Assembly (NCBI GenBank): GCA_003013855.2
Contig: ML058577.1
Span: forward strand, 62,001-126,000
DNA from: Liriodendron chinense
Lineage: Eukaryota; Streptophyta; Magnoliopsida; Magnoliales; Magnoliaceae
DNA: 64,000 nucleotides
Reading direction: 5' to 3'
The translations under genes and the position numbers were made by a program. Positions 35,601 to 50,000 of the stretch are shown here, in pieces. Every line of letters begins with the position of its first letter. The first letter of the stretch is position 1. The notes beneath the pieces were generated by a model that had not been told where the DNA came from, ran no database searches, and saw nothing but the letters and a program-made list of their open reading frames with translations.

Positions 35601-38600
35601 CATGGGCCAAAAGATCAGCTCCATCTGTGATTCAAGTGGACCACATGATTGGAAATAGTGTACAAGGCAACGCTCGCCCTCCAAAACTATTTCCATTAGT
35701 GCGGCGGAAGTGAATCACGTATGGGTATGATTTTTGGGTCATGGGCCTAAATTTGTGTGGAATGTAATGGTTGGAGTGGATTTCATATAATTATCATGGT
35801 GTGCCCTATAAAATAAAGGGTGGACGTCTCTCTCCCAACCGTTTCCTTTGGTGTGGCCCACAAGAATCAGAGGTTAGCCTGATTTTTTGTCTCTAGGTCT
35901 AATATGGGACTAAATATCTAATTGTCAAGGTGGATCTTGCATAAACATCACGGCGGGCCTTGTTAAAATTTAAAGCGGCATTCAATACAATTTCATTTTT
36001 TTTCTTAATAATTTCTTTGTATAGTCGGAGAGGGACACTAGACTTGATTTTTGGTAGAGCCCGTCGTGATTTGTATGTGAAATCCACTTCAAGAGTGTTA
36101 GATGAGTCATCCCAATTTAGGCCTAGAGCAAAAAAAAGGCGGACTTGTGATTCAGGTGGACCACACCAAATAAAACAATTGGAAGAGAGACATCCACCCT
36201 TGGTTTTTATAGGGCCCACTTTGATGATTGTATGAAATCCACTCAAACCATCAGATGTCTAGGCCTAAAAATCCGGCTCATCCATGATTCAAGTGGGCCA
36301 TGCCATGGTAAACGGTTTGGAGGGTGATCATTGCCCTATACATTGTTTCCAATCATGTGGTCCACCTGAATCATGAATCGGGGCGTTTTTTGGGCCCTTG
36401 GCTTAAGATGAGGTGATGCACTTGGGTGGTCCGGATGGATTTTCAATAAACATCATGGTGAGGCCCACCCAAGCAGCTAGCCCAATTGCTCACACGCCCA
36501 CCTAACCAGCCGTTAAAGAAATATAACAAAAGGCAGTGGAATGATAATTATATCGATTAATGAGGTAACTTTTTGAAAAAGGCATCGATATGTAAATTCT
36601 ATATTAATTAGGTAGTTTTTTTTTGTAAAATTCCCTCCAAAGAATCGTTTAACAATGCATTTCATTCGATTCTAGCTTTCTTTTGGCATTGTCTCCTTGG
36701 AAGTCTTTTGATTACTTACTAGTGTCTTTGATCACATTTATTGAAATTTTCTTATCATTTGCGCACATTGTTGGGTGGTAGTACCTTGCTAATGTCATTG
36801 CCTCTGGTTCTTTTTATTTATCTTTAGGAGTGTACATTTTTCTTGCATTATATATGTAGTTTTAGTTGTTAATGCTCCCTAAACTTGATGTAACACCAAT
36901 ATACAATTGGAAACAAAACCAATTATTTTCAAATTTTCTTCATAGTACAGTGTAATTATTTAGGGTATTTAGGATCATACTTCTCTTCCAGACTTTATAG
37001 CCCTTGCGGGATGGTAACACATGCAATGCAATTCTTTCCAATGATCATGTGGTGCTAGCGTCCAAAATTTTATTTTGAGTCACACTTGCTAACTCTTATT
37101 GCTAAACCATTCTTCTTTGTACTGTAGATAGAGTTTTTGGACCAGCCACACCTTCAAAGGTGGTGTATGATGTAGCTGCTCGTCCTGTAGTCAAGGCTGC
37201 AATGGAAGGTGTCAATGGTAAGTATCTGATGTTTGCATTTTCCAATTGAAGTATTGGCTTTAAGTTTGCTTCTTTTTCCTACTATATGAATATTGGCCAG
37301 TACGTTGGTCTCAATTGTTGGGTAATCAGGATAAGCAAAAGATCGCTTCGTAGGATAAAATAAGAGGAAATTATGGTGAGGCCTACTGGTTAATTTCTTT
37401 CTGATTTTATCAGTGCTTCAAAATCTGGAGCAATGTGATATGACTGTGAACAATTAATTTGGCTGAAGGAATTACCATGAAGAACAAGTTTGAGACTTTG
37501 AATGAAAGCTGACACATGATGGAGATTACTTGAAGAATTGTGCAAGGAAGCCTAATACCCAAGGTGTTCCATGACATTTACTGTTACAATACGAGCTGTA
37601 GCGGCCGTTAGGGCCCTTCTTTTTGTGTGTGAAAAAAATCTGCTTCGGGACTGTCATTGGGCCGTTACAGGTCATTTTGAAGTTGCCATCCGTATGATAA
37701 GATGTCCAGTGGTATCTTGGGCTTTGGGGCTTGCCCTTTTTTTATGGGTTGTAAAGGGAAGCCTAAGGTTTTTCTTGATCTTTGTAAGTGGGGCTGTAGA
37801 TTGATATCTCACTGTGCTCCCCCATCCTCTCCTTTGTTCTTCTTTCTTCTTTTTATAAAATTTTGCGGTACCGTTGAGGGGGGGAAAAAAGGTAGCCTAA
37901 GAGCATCCCTTATAGGAGAGAAGATGGGGTGGGCAAATTGAGATGGGAACTTTGCTTAGGGTTGGACTAGAATGGATAGTGAGGGGAAAACCTAAAAGGA
38001 CTTGGATCAAGGTGATGAGAAGGTATACAAAGGTTGTTTCACTAAGTGGGTATAGGGCCTTGGGAATGAGGCAAAACAAGATTTGTACATCCAGCCTGAA
38101 TAGCTTGGACAAGGCTATGGTGATGATGATGATAATGATACATATTTAAAAAAAAAAGCAAAGGAAAGAGAGTACCAAAAAGTCTGAAATGACACCCTGA
38201 CTATTAACTGTAGCCCAAATAAACTCATACATGCATTATTGACTTCACACACCCAGTTTGGTTTCCCAGTTGGCAGTGTATCACTCTCCTGACATGGTGT
38301 AGACCGGGATTAAGCCTTAACATGGACAAATGGTTATTGCCCTACCAAGAGAAAAAAAGGATATGCCATTAATGGATCTAGGCATATATTGGTAGCATAC
38401 ACTAGACATCCATATGAAAAATGAAAAAAAAAAAAACAGTTAAAGAACAAGATTATGTTGACCAGAGTCATTGATAAATCAAAGTGGGACCAATCAAGAT
38501 CAGACAATGCATGCTTTGGTGGATTGTGCCCTATTTTTGAGGAAAAAAGCAAATCGATGAGAAAAAAATGAAAATGGTGTTTCTACCCCTCATGAAAATT

Positions 38601-41600
38601 TCCTCAAAAAACGTTAGCAGCTTGAATTTGTTGATGTATCATGTATGCTTCCATCTGTGCATGCACAAATTTGGTAGGGAATGGTAAAAATGGGTGTACT
38701 GCCATCTAGTGTGAAAAAAAGACAGAAAAGGTGTAACAAAAACATTAGGTCATAGTTTTGCTTTTGGGTTTCTATCTAAGCAATCAGTCACAACCATAAT
38801 GTTTGAGGAGACGAATCTTCCTATTCCTTGATTGACTAGTTGTTTGAATGTGTAATATGATCGTAATGTGGATTTTTATTTTTATTTTTTTTGAATGGAA
38901 AGGTGTTCTGTTTTTTCCTTATGTTCTGAGCTTAGATGCTTCGTGAAAGTAGGATTTCTTGGATTAAGTGGATTGGGTATTCACAACCCTTTTTTAACTG
39001 TGATATAGTTGGATAAACTGATGATTTCTAGCGGCTGTTGCATTGACTTGTAGGTAAATTTAGTTTAAGAGGAGTCGACGGTATTCCTAGTTGAATGCTT
39101 TCATTGTTAGATGTGTTTGCAATTGAAAGATTCCTAACCCTAACAATACCTGTCAATCGCAGGGACAGTTTTTGCCTATGGTGTTACTAGTAGTGGGAAG
39201 ACCCACACTATGCATGTAAGCTTCTACTTCTTCAAGATAATTTCCTTTCTGTTTTTCTGGAAGTATTACAAAATGCGGAATCAAGATTGTACAACTATCA
39301 AAATGATCAAGTCCAATAATGGGATTTCTTTCTACTCCGAAGATAATTAATCACTTGGTCAGTGCAAGAAATGTTCCATAGTAATAAAAAACAAATGCAA
39401 TAGATAGGGAGGCTCTAATCTTTATCCTATGAATGCTTGTATAAGGTCAGAAATCCTATTAATGGTCATTGAAAGATGCTTTTTAATTTTTTTTTTTTTT
39501 TTTTAATCTTTGGTATGAGGGGGAATGCTGGTTATTAGCTGTCTTTTGTGTTCATGTTTAGCGTAGTTGTGTATGATTACTTGCATAGCTTACAGTCATT
39601 GAACTGGTTTTGTTCATTTTATAGAATAAATACCTGTTGAGACAATAGTGAAAGGGTCAAAACTTGTCTTTTTCTCCAATCACACAGTTTTCTATTGAAG
39701 TCTGCACTAAATTTGGTTGCGGGGGTCTTCTAGTAAGAAAATTTGCTCTTGATCAGTGAACATCAATTGATCTGTTTACTCGTCGTAGGCTTGTAGTGTG
39801 TCAAAAAGAGCGGTAAAGAGAATCCCTTTGGTTGGTGTGCTTTTCTCCCTCCCTCGCCCCCCTTTGGTCTCTTTTCCTGAATGGAAACTGAAATTCATTA
39901 AAGAGGTAAAAGCACTGCAACTTAAGCTAGGGGAAAGGATGATCCAATAACTCCCTCTCTTGCAAGAAAATAATCCGTCCTGTTCGCATTGTTTGGAACA
40001 TTAGAAACAATCACATTTAGATGAGTGACAGAGATAGCTTTAATCTTAGAAATAAGAATAGCTAGTTTCCATGGCCCTGGCTCTGAGGAGAATGTCTATC
40101 TAATAACATAATGAGTGTTCCCTTTAACTAGTGTTTGAATTATTTCCGATATTATCAAAATATCCCTGATATTATCTCTATTTCTAGCTCAGCGATACCG
40201 ATAACACTGGTAGCGATACCGATAACACCGATAGTATAAAAAATTCTAAGCCTCAACAATGTATCACTAAATATCGCCAACGTATCGATATCGTCAATAT
40301 TTTCAATTGTGTAAATTCCAAGCTTCATTTGTATTGCCAATGCATTAATACCATTGGTGTATTGCCAATATTTTTTACTGTGTAAATTCCAAATGTCACT
40401 TGTATCATCAATGTATCTGCAATATTTTGATAATATTGCCAATGTATCGATATCGCCAAAATCTATATATTAAAAAATTCCCATTTCATATTTTTTTTTA
40501 TAGGCGCATGGTTGTATGCAGCGTTCAATTTGTTGACGATAATATTGATAATATCATGATATTATCATTATCGTAACATGACAATAACAAGATGACAATC
40601 TTTAGTTTCTTTTTCAGTAGTTAATGATTTGTTGGGAAATATCATGTATTGTCGATATTCTGAAATATCAATGGATGTTTGGATGGAAGGTCAGATATTG
40701 GATGGATAGATGGGATAAATGAGATGGTTGGACTGATTTCTTATAGCAACACATGCTTTTAGGCCCCCATTAAATAAAAACCTATTATGTATGCATTCTT
40801 TTTGCTTATTTTTTATTCCTAAATATGCAAATATGTGTATTTTATCTTCTTCCGAGGTTTCACTGAAAAATTCCACCATTTTTCCTATTTTCCCAACATT
40901 TCCGGTTATCAGCGATATCGATATTGTTTCCGTATCCCCGGCTAGCGAAACTTGTAGCGATACTGAAACTTCAAACACTGTTCAACCACTAGACACTGGA
41001 GAAAGAATTCGTGAATAATTTTCATCAGGCCTTGTGTATTTGTAAAGGTTTTTAGCCATTGTGGGTTTTTATTTTTCTAGACCTTTAATAATTTCACTAT
41101 TCACCAATAAAAGAAAATAAAAAGAAAGAAAAAAAACTAAAACCCCAATGGATAGCATGAGCTTCCCTTTGGTCTTTCCAAGCAAATGTTAGTGCAGGCT
41201 CTATGATTGTGTGGTTTACAGTTGAATCTATGTGAACATTGACATCGTGATCAATGTTTTGCTATAATGGTAGATGTCATCTTATGGTTCTACCTAAATC
41301 AACTTTCTGTGAAGATAGCTCCCTTCTCACTTGACATTCATGCACTGGTTTGTGGCAAGTTGGAAGTGTTATGAGGGTTTTTCAATCTTTTCACAGTAGA
41401 ATTAGTTCATCAAAGGGTCTGTTTGTATTGGTAGGAAACTATGGTGAAGGAAATAAAATATTGCATTTTACCTGATTGGACTTTTTACACTGATTGGGAA
41501 GAAGTGTAGGGCAAGTAGAAGTGGTTTCCCTTTCCTCTCATCGAGAAGTGGACCCGCATCAATTTGGTGGGAAGTAAAAAGGTTCCCTCTAATGTGATGT

Positions 41601-44008
41601 TTTCAATGACAAAATTGGAGGAAAAGATGTTTTCCTTCCTTTCCTCTAGTTTACCCCCAACCCATCACTTTCAAATGCAAAGGAAATGCATTTTTCAGGG
41701 CTTGACTTCAGCAAAACAAGCAAGTGCAAAGGATTTGCTTCTGCTAGCACTGATGTTAGATTACTGCCCGCTTATGTACAATTTTGCTTTCCCTTACCTT
41801 TCCCTAGTTTACCCCTAATCCAAACAGGCCCATAAAGGAAGGCATCTTGTAAATGTGCATTATTTATACATAATATGTTGTTTTTATGGAATAAAAATTG
41901 CTCCTTTCTTTGTTTGGTGTCAGATTCCTTGTTTTCTATAGCTGGTTCATGATTTAAACTGGGGCATCCTCTTCGTAACTAATTTATTTTCGAAATTTCT
42001 GACACTGGTTTCTAAGATTTTGAACAGTTATTGGAAGATGGTTTTCGCAGAATTCTAATGCCATTTCCATTAAGAGAGTTTTTTGACTCCATATGACACT
42101 TTTCCTTTTTTTTCGCTTTCTAACTTATTAACAACATCAGGATTTTGTGCGTGCTTCTTCTTCTTCTTCTTCTTTTTTAATTTTTTAATGGTACTTTCCC
42201 TTTCATGTTTTTTATTTCCTTCCCTTTTTCCTTCCCCCAAACTCGATTATATTTTATTCTTTGCCATTTCCCCCACAAAAATATGCAAATTAAATTGAAC
42301 TGAAGCCAGCTGTACTGTCTTGCTTCGGTTAAGATTCTCCTAGGTTTGTGCTGCATTTCATGTTGGTTATCCTTATTCCTTTGACAGTTTACTTTCTTTT
42401 TTCTATATCAATTTTATTTGTTTTGTCGAGTCTTATTTGTTTCTGTTGATACCCATTGAGTTTTTAATTAAATTTTTTTCCCCCCTTGTTCATACTTCTA
42501 GCCATTTGATCTGATTCTTCAATTCTTGAAGCATTCAAGGATTACTTTTATGCATACTGTTTTCTTATATCGTCTTTTAACTCCTTTATAATCTTTTCAG
42601 GGAGACCAAAAATCCCCTGGAGTAATACCTCTGGCAATCAAGGATGTTTTCAGCATGATCCAGGATGTAAGTGCATTTATGTCAGAAGTCTTTTCAAGTT
42701 TCAAATGTTGTTCTTTTTAGTTGTGTTACCATTGTAAGAAACCAATACCTGCCTATATAGCTGGCCTTCGTTGCACAGTTGATAGTATTCCCTAATTTCC
42801 CTTCAATATTGAAGGTATCAATATCATGCCAACATCAGAAAAATATGGGTATATACTGTCTATTGTGTGAACTAGGTTCAACGTGCAAACTGTTAACTGA
42901 AAATGGTAAAATTTCCTGTTATGTGTTACAAATGGGAAGTTTCCTTCATGTTATTGTGTTTACCTTTTGAATTCATCCTATATCCTTTACTTGCATCTGG
43001 AAACATCAGTTTTTCATTGTCTGATTGTAAAAGTGAATTTCGATCGTCTAAATCTTACTTTCAAACTTCTTAGTTTTCTTTGCTTCACGCTGTCATGATA
43101 ATTATTATGCTGATTTTTAGATGAACTAGTCAGCGCAGAGAAAGCTTCAACCTGATATTGAAATGTTGCTATCCCTATTCATCTTCTATGATTTCATTTT
43201 CTCAATTTGCTTAAAAGTATCCAATATGTGGGGGATTAGATGATAACGTGGATCTTTGCCCTTGGCCTTGGCAGACTCCAGGACGAGAGTTCTTACTCCG
43301 GGTGTCATACCTTGAAATCTATAATGAGGTCAGTACTATTCACTGAATTTACTGCTTCAACATGAATTGGAAATCCATCGATTATGATACTTTATTTTGG
43401 GTCTACTACTTGTTGGTTATCGCTAATGATGCTATTCCATCAATTATACCCTTATTTTAGAACAAGGGCACTTGTTACCAAGATTATAGATTTCTATATT
43501 GGCCTGTCATTCTGTTCTTGGTTCTCATAATCACTGCATAGATTTAATGGTTCTTTTTCACCCATTTTGGTACATCTTATCCTCTTTTTTTTCTGCACTT
43601 AATTTAATCTAGATGCCAATTGTGCTTCCTATTGCAGGTGATAAATGACTTACTTGACCCAACCGGACAAAATTTGCGTGTTAGAGAAGATGCACAGGTT
43701 TGTATCAAAATGCCTCGAGGCATCTGTTTCGTGAAATTAATGTCGATGTGGCCCATGCCAGCTAACATCACATGCAGTTATTACTTGTAATCTTGTTCTT
43801 TTTCTGTTTAGTGTGCATGACTGCTTTAATTAGCCTGATATGTTCGCCTTGGAGGTCATTATGTTCTACTTAACACTAATGCCTGCTTTACTGCAAAAAG
43901 TCATTCCTTTCCTGTCTTCGGGGACTGGGGACTGGGGAATGTTAAATATCCAAACTATCATTTTGATCAAGATTTACTTTTTTAATTTATTTTAGTTTTA
44001 CTTGTTTT

Positions 44009-44055
<47 letters not shown>

Positions 44056-47000
44056 TATCATATGTATGTATGTATGTATATTTATGTAATTATTTGAGGT
44101 GTCAATTCCAACTGGTTGGACCTGTCCACAGGTTATTGTCCACCTAGTGGATGACTTATAATTTATTAAGTGCGTGGGACATCCAACCCATTCAATAGAT
44201 TGGTCCCACGAAGAAGAGCACTTTATGCACAAATCAGCCCGATCCACTCATCAAGTGGGCCACACTAATATTTTTTTCTATTTATTAATGGCTATACACT
44301 TTTCTATCACGTGGCTCAATTGATTATTGGATAGGATTGATTTTTGGAATGGGTGATCCAGATGGTGGATAGGAATGGATTGCCGGTGATTCATAATTCC
44401 TTCACTTCTAACTTTTTTTAATTTAATTTAATTTTTTTTTATATATATCGGTAATGCCTTTTGTACCTATATTGCTAATATTATTCTAAAGCTTATTGCC
44501 AGTACTCTTTGAGTTTCTTTCGTACAAGTTATAAATTATGGGTGCAACTCAGGCTGTAGCTGTCTGGATGGGGTTGAGGATTTTCAGGCCAAGCCCAAGC
44601 CCAATCTAATCTCAACCTGTGGTCCCCCCGGATGCCAGGGTCCGTGGTTGGCCTCGGCCCCCGATATCTCGGGCTCCACATTATGTGATGCATGAGTGTA
44701 TTGCAGTTAATTGCAGAATTGTAGATTTAGCCAAGCATAAACAACTTAATCATGGGCCAAACATTTCCAAAAGAAAGAGGAACATGTGTATTATTTATAA
44801 TTCAAAAAAAGAATGTACATAGACTGTATTCCTCACATTGGGGCCCATTAAGTCCCCCAGATCAAGTTCTGAGTATACTGTCCCAAAAAGGCTGTACAAC
44901 AATGCCGTGTAAGCGTAAAACCCCAAAAGAATACTTCCGACGCTTCAACTCTAATAGTCCTGATCGCCTGCGTACTGAAGGTACTCGCCGGTGTACTCTC
45001 CAAGTTCTATATACTTGGTCGCTTCGACCGCCTCCTGTATACCTGGGTCACATGCGTCATCTGGTTGGTGGTTTAAACCACCACCCCAGAAAGGGGAGTG
45101 AGTGGCCAATTCAGTGGTTTCATTTCCTTAGGTTACACATTCACTAATACAAATAATATAGATAATAATTTTATTTTCCAAAGACAGAATCAAAGAATAG
45201 CACAGCATCACAAGCATAGTTATTAAGTAAGATGAGTGCATGTAATACAGGTGCATGCTCGATCACCGATGCTTGTCATAGCCGCCAGTGGGTGGCACCA
45301 CCACCTCACCCGCACAGACAATGTATGCCATGCTTAACTATACATGATTAGCCGAGTAATTAATTAAATCCTTTTATCACACAGTCGGTTGGCGAAGCCC
45401 CTGTACCCACGTTCTATCAATTTGGCCGACTGGGACTACTTGACTCCCTGCGGGGCGAACGCAGGTCACAGCCAGTAGCCCCTCGATCCTATCTCGGGTC
45501 TACAGCCCCGAGGTACCTGGTTTGGCCGCGGCTCGTCAAACGCGCCCAACACAGGCGGAATAGGGTTCATCGCCCTATCCCATAGTCAAGTAGTAGGTGT
45601 GTCATCTTTACGGTGCTCAACGGACACTACGGGGAGGCATCACCCAGCGTAGGCCGACAACACGGGAATAGGGCCAATACCACCATTCCCGGCTCATGAG
45701 TCTTGAGGGATCGGTACGCCGTATGCTTTCTAGTGGGCCGATCAAAGGTGCGTAGGTACATGGATTCTACATAAGTGATAGAAATACATTCAAACACTTT
45801 CTACATATATTGCCACCCGACTCGGTGGTGGGCCAGGGTCCTCGGCTAGGGGAAGTGAAGGGAAGACCGGCCTTGAGCATATACCGCCCGCGTGGTCCTT
45901 GACCACAGCTGATTACCCCGTCTTTCACCATAGTCGACCACCCCACTCCGGAGGCTGCTGACCTGGTGCGGCCGCCTCAACTATTGTACTTGCCAGGTCG
46001 GAAGCTACTACCCGTCACCCCAAACGCTTCCCGATTCCCTAGCTCATGTATAAATCAAGTTACAAAACATGTAATACTAGAATCTCAGCTATCACATATT
46101 AGTATAAGTTCTAAGACATCTTAGCATAAAAGATTTGCATAATGAGAACATGTGTAGAATGATATGAGCATGCAAATGGCCCTAGCACACACCTAGCATC
46201 CAAATCCCTAGACAACGAACTTCTACCAATCTCATACAACTTCCCTAGCTACAATCCATCTTCCTAAACTTGGAAATTGAAAGAATCAACTACCATTGTA
46301 GGCATTGGTTGCAAGGCAACACATAGGTAAATGATACAAACCTTGGTTTGAAGGAGGATTTGGAAAATCCTGCAAGGAGGTGAAAAAGGGGAAAACCTAT
46401 GTAAGAAGCTAGAGAAGATGGGGATTTTATGATGGACTTACTTCTACCGACGTCCGGGAAGATCTCCAATCGCGAGAGAAGCCGGCTAGAGTGATGTAGA
46501 GGAGGTTAGGTCCGGGTAGGGTAGCATGCAAGGGCTTCTCTTGAGAATCCTCCTTCTACAATTCCCCCTTTCTCTCCCACACACCCCTCTCTCAGAAAAT
46601 AGGTTGAGAGATGAGAGAAATGGCTGAGAAAGTGGGTTATAAAGGTTGGGGGAATTGGGACATATAGCCCCCAATGTTTTAAGTTGCATAAAAGTGGCAT
46701 TTTGTGCCCTGATTTGATTATGTGGGGCCCACCTGACCCCTTTGGGCTAATCCAGCCCATAGGATGGCTTTACCATGTTGAGATCTTTGTTTGGGTATGA
46801 TTTGGGACCGATCGGACATGGCGATTGTTGGATCTAAGGCGACATCAGTTCAACGGTCACTGGTTGTCGATCAGGGCCCATGTTTGGGGATCATGTGCTG
46901 GTTTATGTTTGAAATCCATGGTTCACATTTCATGGCCATGCAAGGGTCCATGGGGCCCACACAAGAAAAGTGAATTGAGTAATGATTACTCACTAAAGGT

Positions 47001-50000
47001 ACGGTGCAAGTATACTTGCACTCCCATGTGCAATTGCAGGACACTACAATTTATGATTTCGGGTGCCGATTTCGACTTAACGCTCGCCTACGAGTGTTAA
47101 GCCTAGTACGTGGGTAGTCCCCGACAAGTTTCGGGCCTAACAGTCTCGGGACGGGCGGCGGAACGGACTCCTACGCGCGTATTTAAGTTTCCGACACCAT
47201 GAGACTATGGTTCTCTAAGTTATGTGCGGCCAATTATTCGTCTAAAGGGTGATATGTGTCTAGCGGGTTCGAGCATAGGTTGGAGTCTTAAGGAAGGTGA
47301 TTTTACGGGGCGTTACACAACCCGACCTAAAGTATGGGGCCAGTCTGGTTCGGGTTGCCCAGACTCTACTTGTACTTCTATTATAATGGTGTAATTAGCT
47401 TGCTACATTGTGCCTTTAATTGTGAGACCCCTTTTCAGTTGAACAATTTGCCTATTCTGTTGGGTGTAGAGAACTTGAAAATCGTAGGTGGCTAGCAGAC
47501 ATGTCTTTCTACATGTTTCTTTATCTGAACTTTGTTTTTCATCATTATAGATTCAACATATTTCTGTCCACTGATCAACATTTTCTCATCTTCATTTGCT
47601 TCTGAGATATAAATTCATCATGTTGTTTTGTTTCATTTTAATTATAATATGGTCTTCGTTTGCCAAAAATCTTATAGGGCACTTATGTTGAGGGCATAAA
47701 GGAGGAAGTTGTTTTATCTCCTGGTCATGCACTTTCTTTCATTGCCGCCGGAGAAGGTTTGCTGCTACGTTTTAATTTTTTTTTTTTTTTTTGGGGTCGT
47801 AGTATTCATTCAAAGTTCTATGTTATGCCAAGATTATTGCCATGATTTATTAGGTTACATATCTACTGTGCAAAAGTTCACTATTTATTTATCTACCTGC
47901 GTTTACCTGATTTTAAAAAGGCTTGGTTTATCGTTTTGGTAGATGAAAATAATTTTAGTTCTATCAATTGTATTATGAGGTTTTATAACCTCAGGATGAC
48001 TTGAATTGTTGCTTTCAATGGCCAAGAGGAATCTTTGGTTGGAGTTTAGTTTCATCTAGTTCAAAAGGGAACTGACATCTGTAGGCATGTTGAAGCTTGG
48101 TACTGATTTGAGGAATAAGCCTCAACTAGAATGTCATGGACTAGACCAGTTCTCCTGAATTTCACGAAGTCATGTAGACAATTTAACAAGTTTACGTATG
48201 ACCGTTATGCTTGAAGTTTTAGGCAATTCTCCTCCAACTTAATCTTTCATGCTACTCTAGAGCAAAACATGTTAAGGTTGACTATACTCAATCTTGTCGA
48301 ATTGCATATGTGATCATGTGCGATCGCATAAAATAAAAAAATAGAGAAAAAATAAAAATATATAAAAAAATATAGGAAACTAAGGGGAACTTTCCTAAGT
48401 TAATAGATAACTAATTTTGCATATTTAAAATACATTTGAGAGAAATAAAATCAATTAAACATCAAGTTATCAACATTCAACAATATAGTTAACAAGAAGT
48501 AACAACAAAATCAACAAGCTATTTATTTATTATTGTAGAAATTCAACAAGCTATCTTCCTTGAAACTTGAAGGTGCTTGAGTCTTGATCTTCCAACTTCC
48601 AAGAGAGAGGTAATGTAGGAGAGAGAGTGTGATACCCTGGATGCCAAGGATCGTGGTTGCCCTCGGCCCTCGATATCCTGGGTCTCGCATAATGCGATGC
48701 ATGTGTTAGGTATGGTTAGAGGCGCATTTCCAGATAAGAGATAAGTCGCCCAAGCATAAACAACTCAAACATGAAAGAACTTTTCCAAAAGAACGAGACA
48801 TAATTTCAAAAAAACTACATGGATAATACTCCCACATTGCCGCCCCCCCCCCCCCCCCTTCGGGTCCCCGTTGTAAGTTCAGATACATCGTCCCCTACTG
48901 AACTAGAGACGCTATGAAGGTGCCCGACAAAATAGATCGGTCCCACTCCCTAGTAGTCCTGATTGCCCCCAAATTGAAAATACGAATCCTCACTGGCTCC
49001 TAAGTCCTCGAACTTTGCGGCGTCGAGCGCTTCCTGTAAACCCGCGTCACTCGGGTCGTCTGGTTGGTGTTTTAAAACACCGTCCTACAAAAGGGAATGA
49101 GTGGCCAACTCAGTGATAACATTTCCTATAAGTTACTTATGCGCAAATGAAACAGACATAGGTAATGAAATATAGGTACATCAGTCAAAGGACACAACAT
49201 CATAACAACAAACATAGTTATTTAATGCATGCGTGTATGAAGTGCAGATGCATGCCCAATCCCCGTTTTGTCACAACAGACAATGAGTGGCAACACCACA
49301 TCACCCACATAGACTAGAGCCACCAGTGAATGAGGCACCACCCCATCACCTGCCCAACAAAGCAGATTTTCATTTTGTTGGTGAGTTCGGTCTGGTGAGT
49401 CTTTTCCATTACCCACACGGTCACACATTCACCAAGAAAACACACACTTTACACTGTTGAATTTGTGTTTAAAATAACTCCCCTAACAAGTGACAACCAG
49501 TCAAGTAATCTTTAATCAACGTGCTTTCAGGGGAGTATATCAGGTACTACTAATTTTTTTTCTACTTTAGAATGACAAATTGACAGGACAAGAGTCATAG
49601 ATTCAAGATAGGAGAAGTCTTATACATTATTTTTTGCATGTCCTCAGTTCTCATTCCTCAATCCTCACTCCTTAGGTATGTAAATAATATAAAGTAAATT
49701 ATAAAAAATAATAGCACATGTGAAAATTGAAATACTTTGATGTTACATTTATTCTAATATACCTTTTATTGGTATTAGACAGTTAGAAATTTGAATTTAT
49801 AAGTTTTGCAGTTAATTCCAGGTTGTCAGCTTCATAAATTTATCAGATAGCCCGATACAACTTTTTCACCAAAGAGTGGACCGCTTCACCACTATAAACA
49901 TGTTCAAAATTATAAATGAATGCATATTTGGGATGCTTGGAATTTTCTGAATTTAATCCACATTTTTAAAGATTTTTTTGGCAAAAAAAAAAAAAAAAAT

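Larger units (their letters stand above)
15017..37127 (+). other. Kinesin intron 2, about 22.1 kb
   Basis: GT..AG intron between phase-matched exons 2 and 3. Nearly all of it is transposon-derived: MITE, SINE, LINE, LTR blocks, a chromovirus and a palindromic element, listed separately. By size it is the largest intron in the window. Confidence 0.93.
39216..42600 (+). other. Kinesin intron 4 (3.4 kb)
   Basis: Apart from the two elements listed at 40128 and 41414 it holds AT-rich non-coding sequence with T- and A-runs (39488-39504, for example). Confidence 0.8.
43698..47677 (+). other. Kinesin intron 7 (4.0 kb) enlarged by a solo LTR
   Basis: Without the 2.7-kb LTR at 44618-47317 the intron would be about 1.3 kb. 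The left part has a (CT)n/(AC)n microsatellite; the sequence around 44540-44617 and 47323-47390 is one interrupted GC-rich repeat. Confidence 0.85.

Noticed and set aside
40120..40996. Target duplication around the GATATCG element (TTTAAC / TTCAAC)
   Set aside because: Only 5 of 6 bases match and the length fits no usual superfamily; could be chance.
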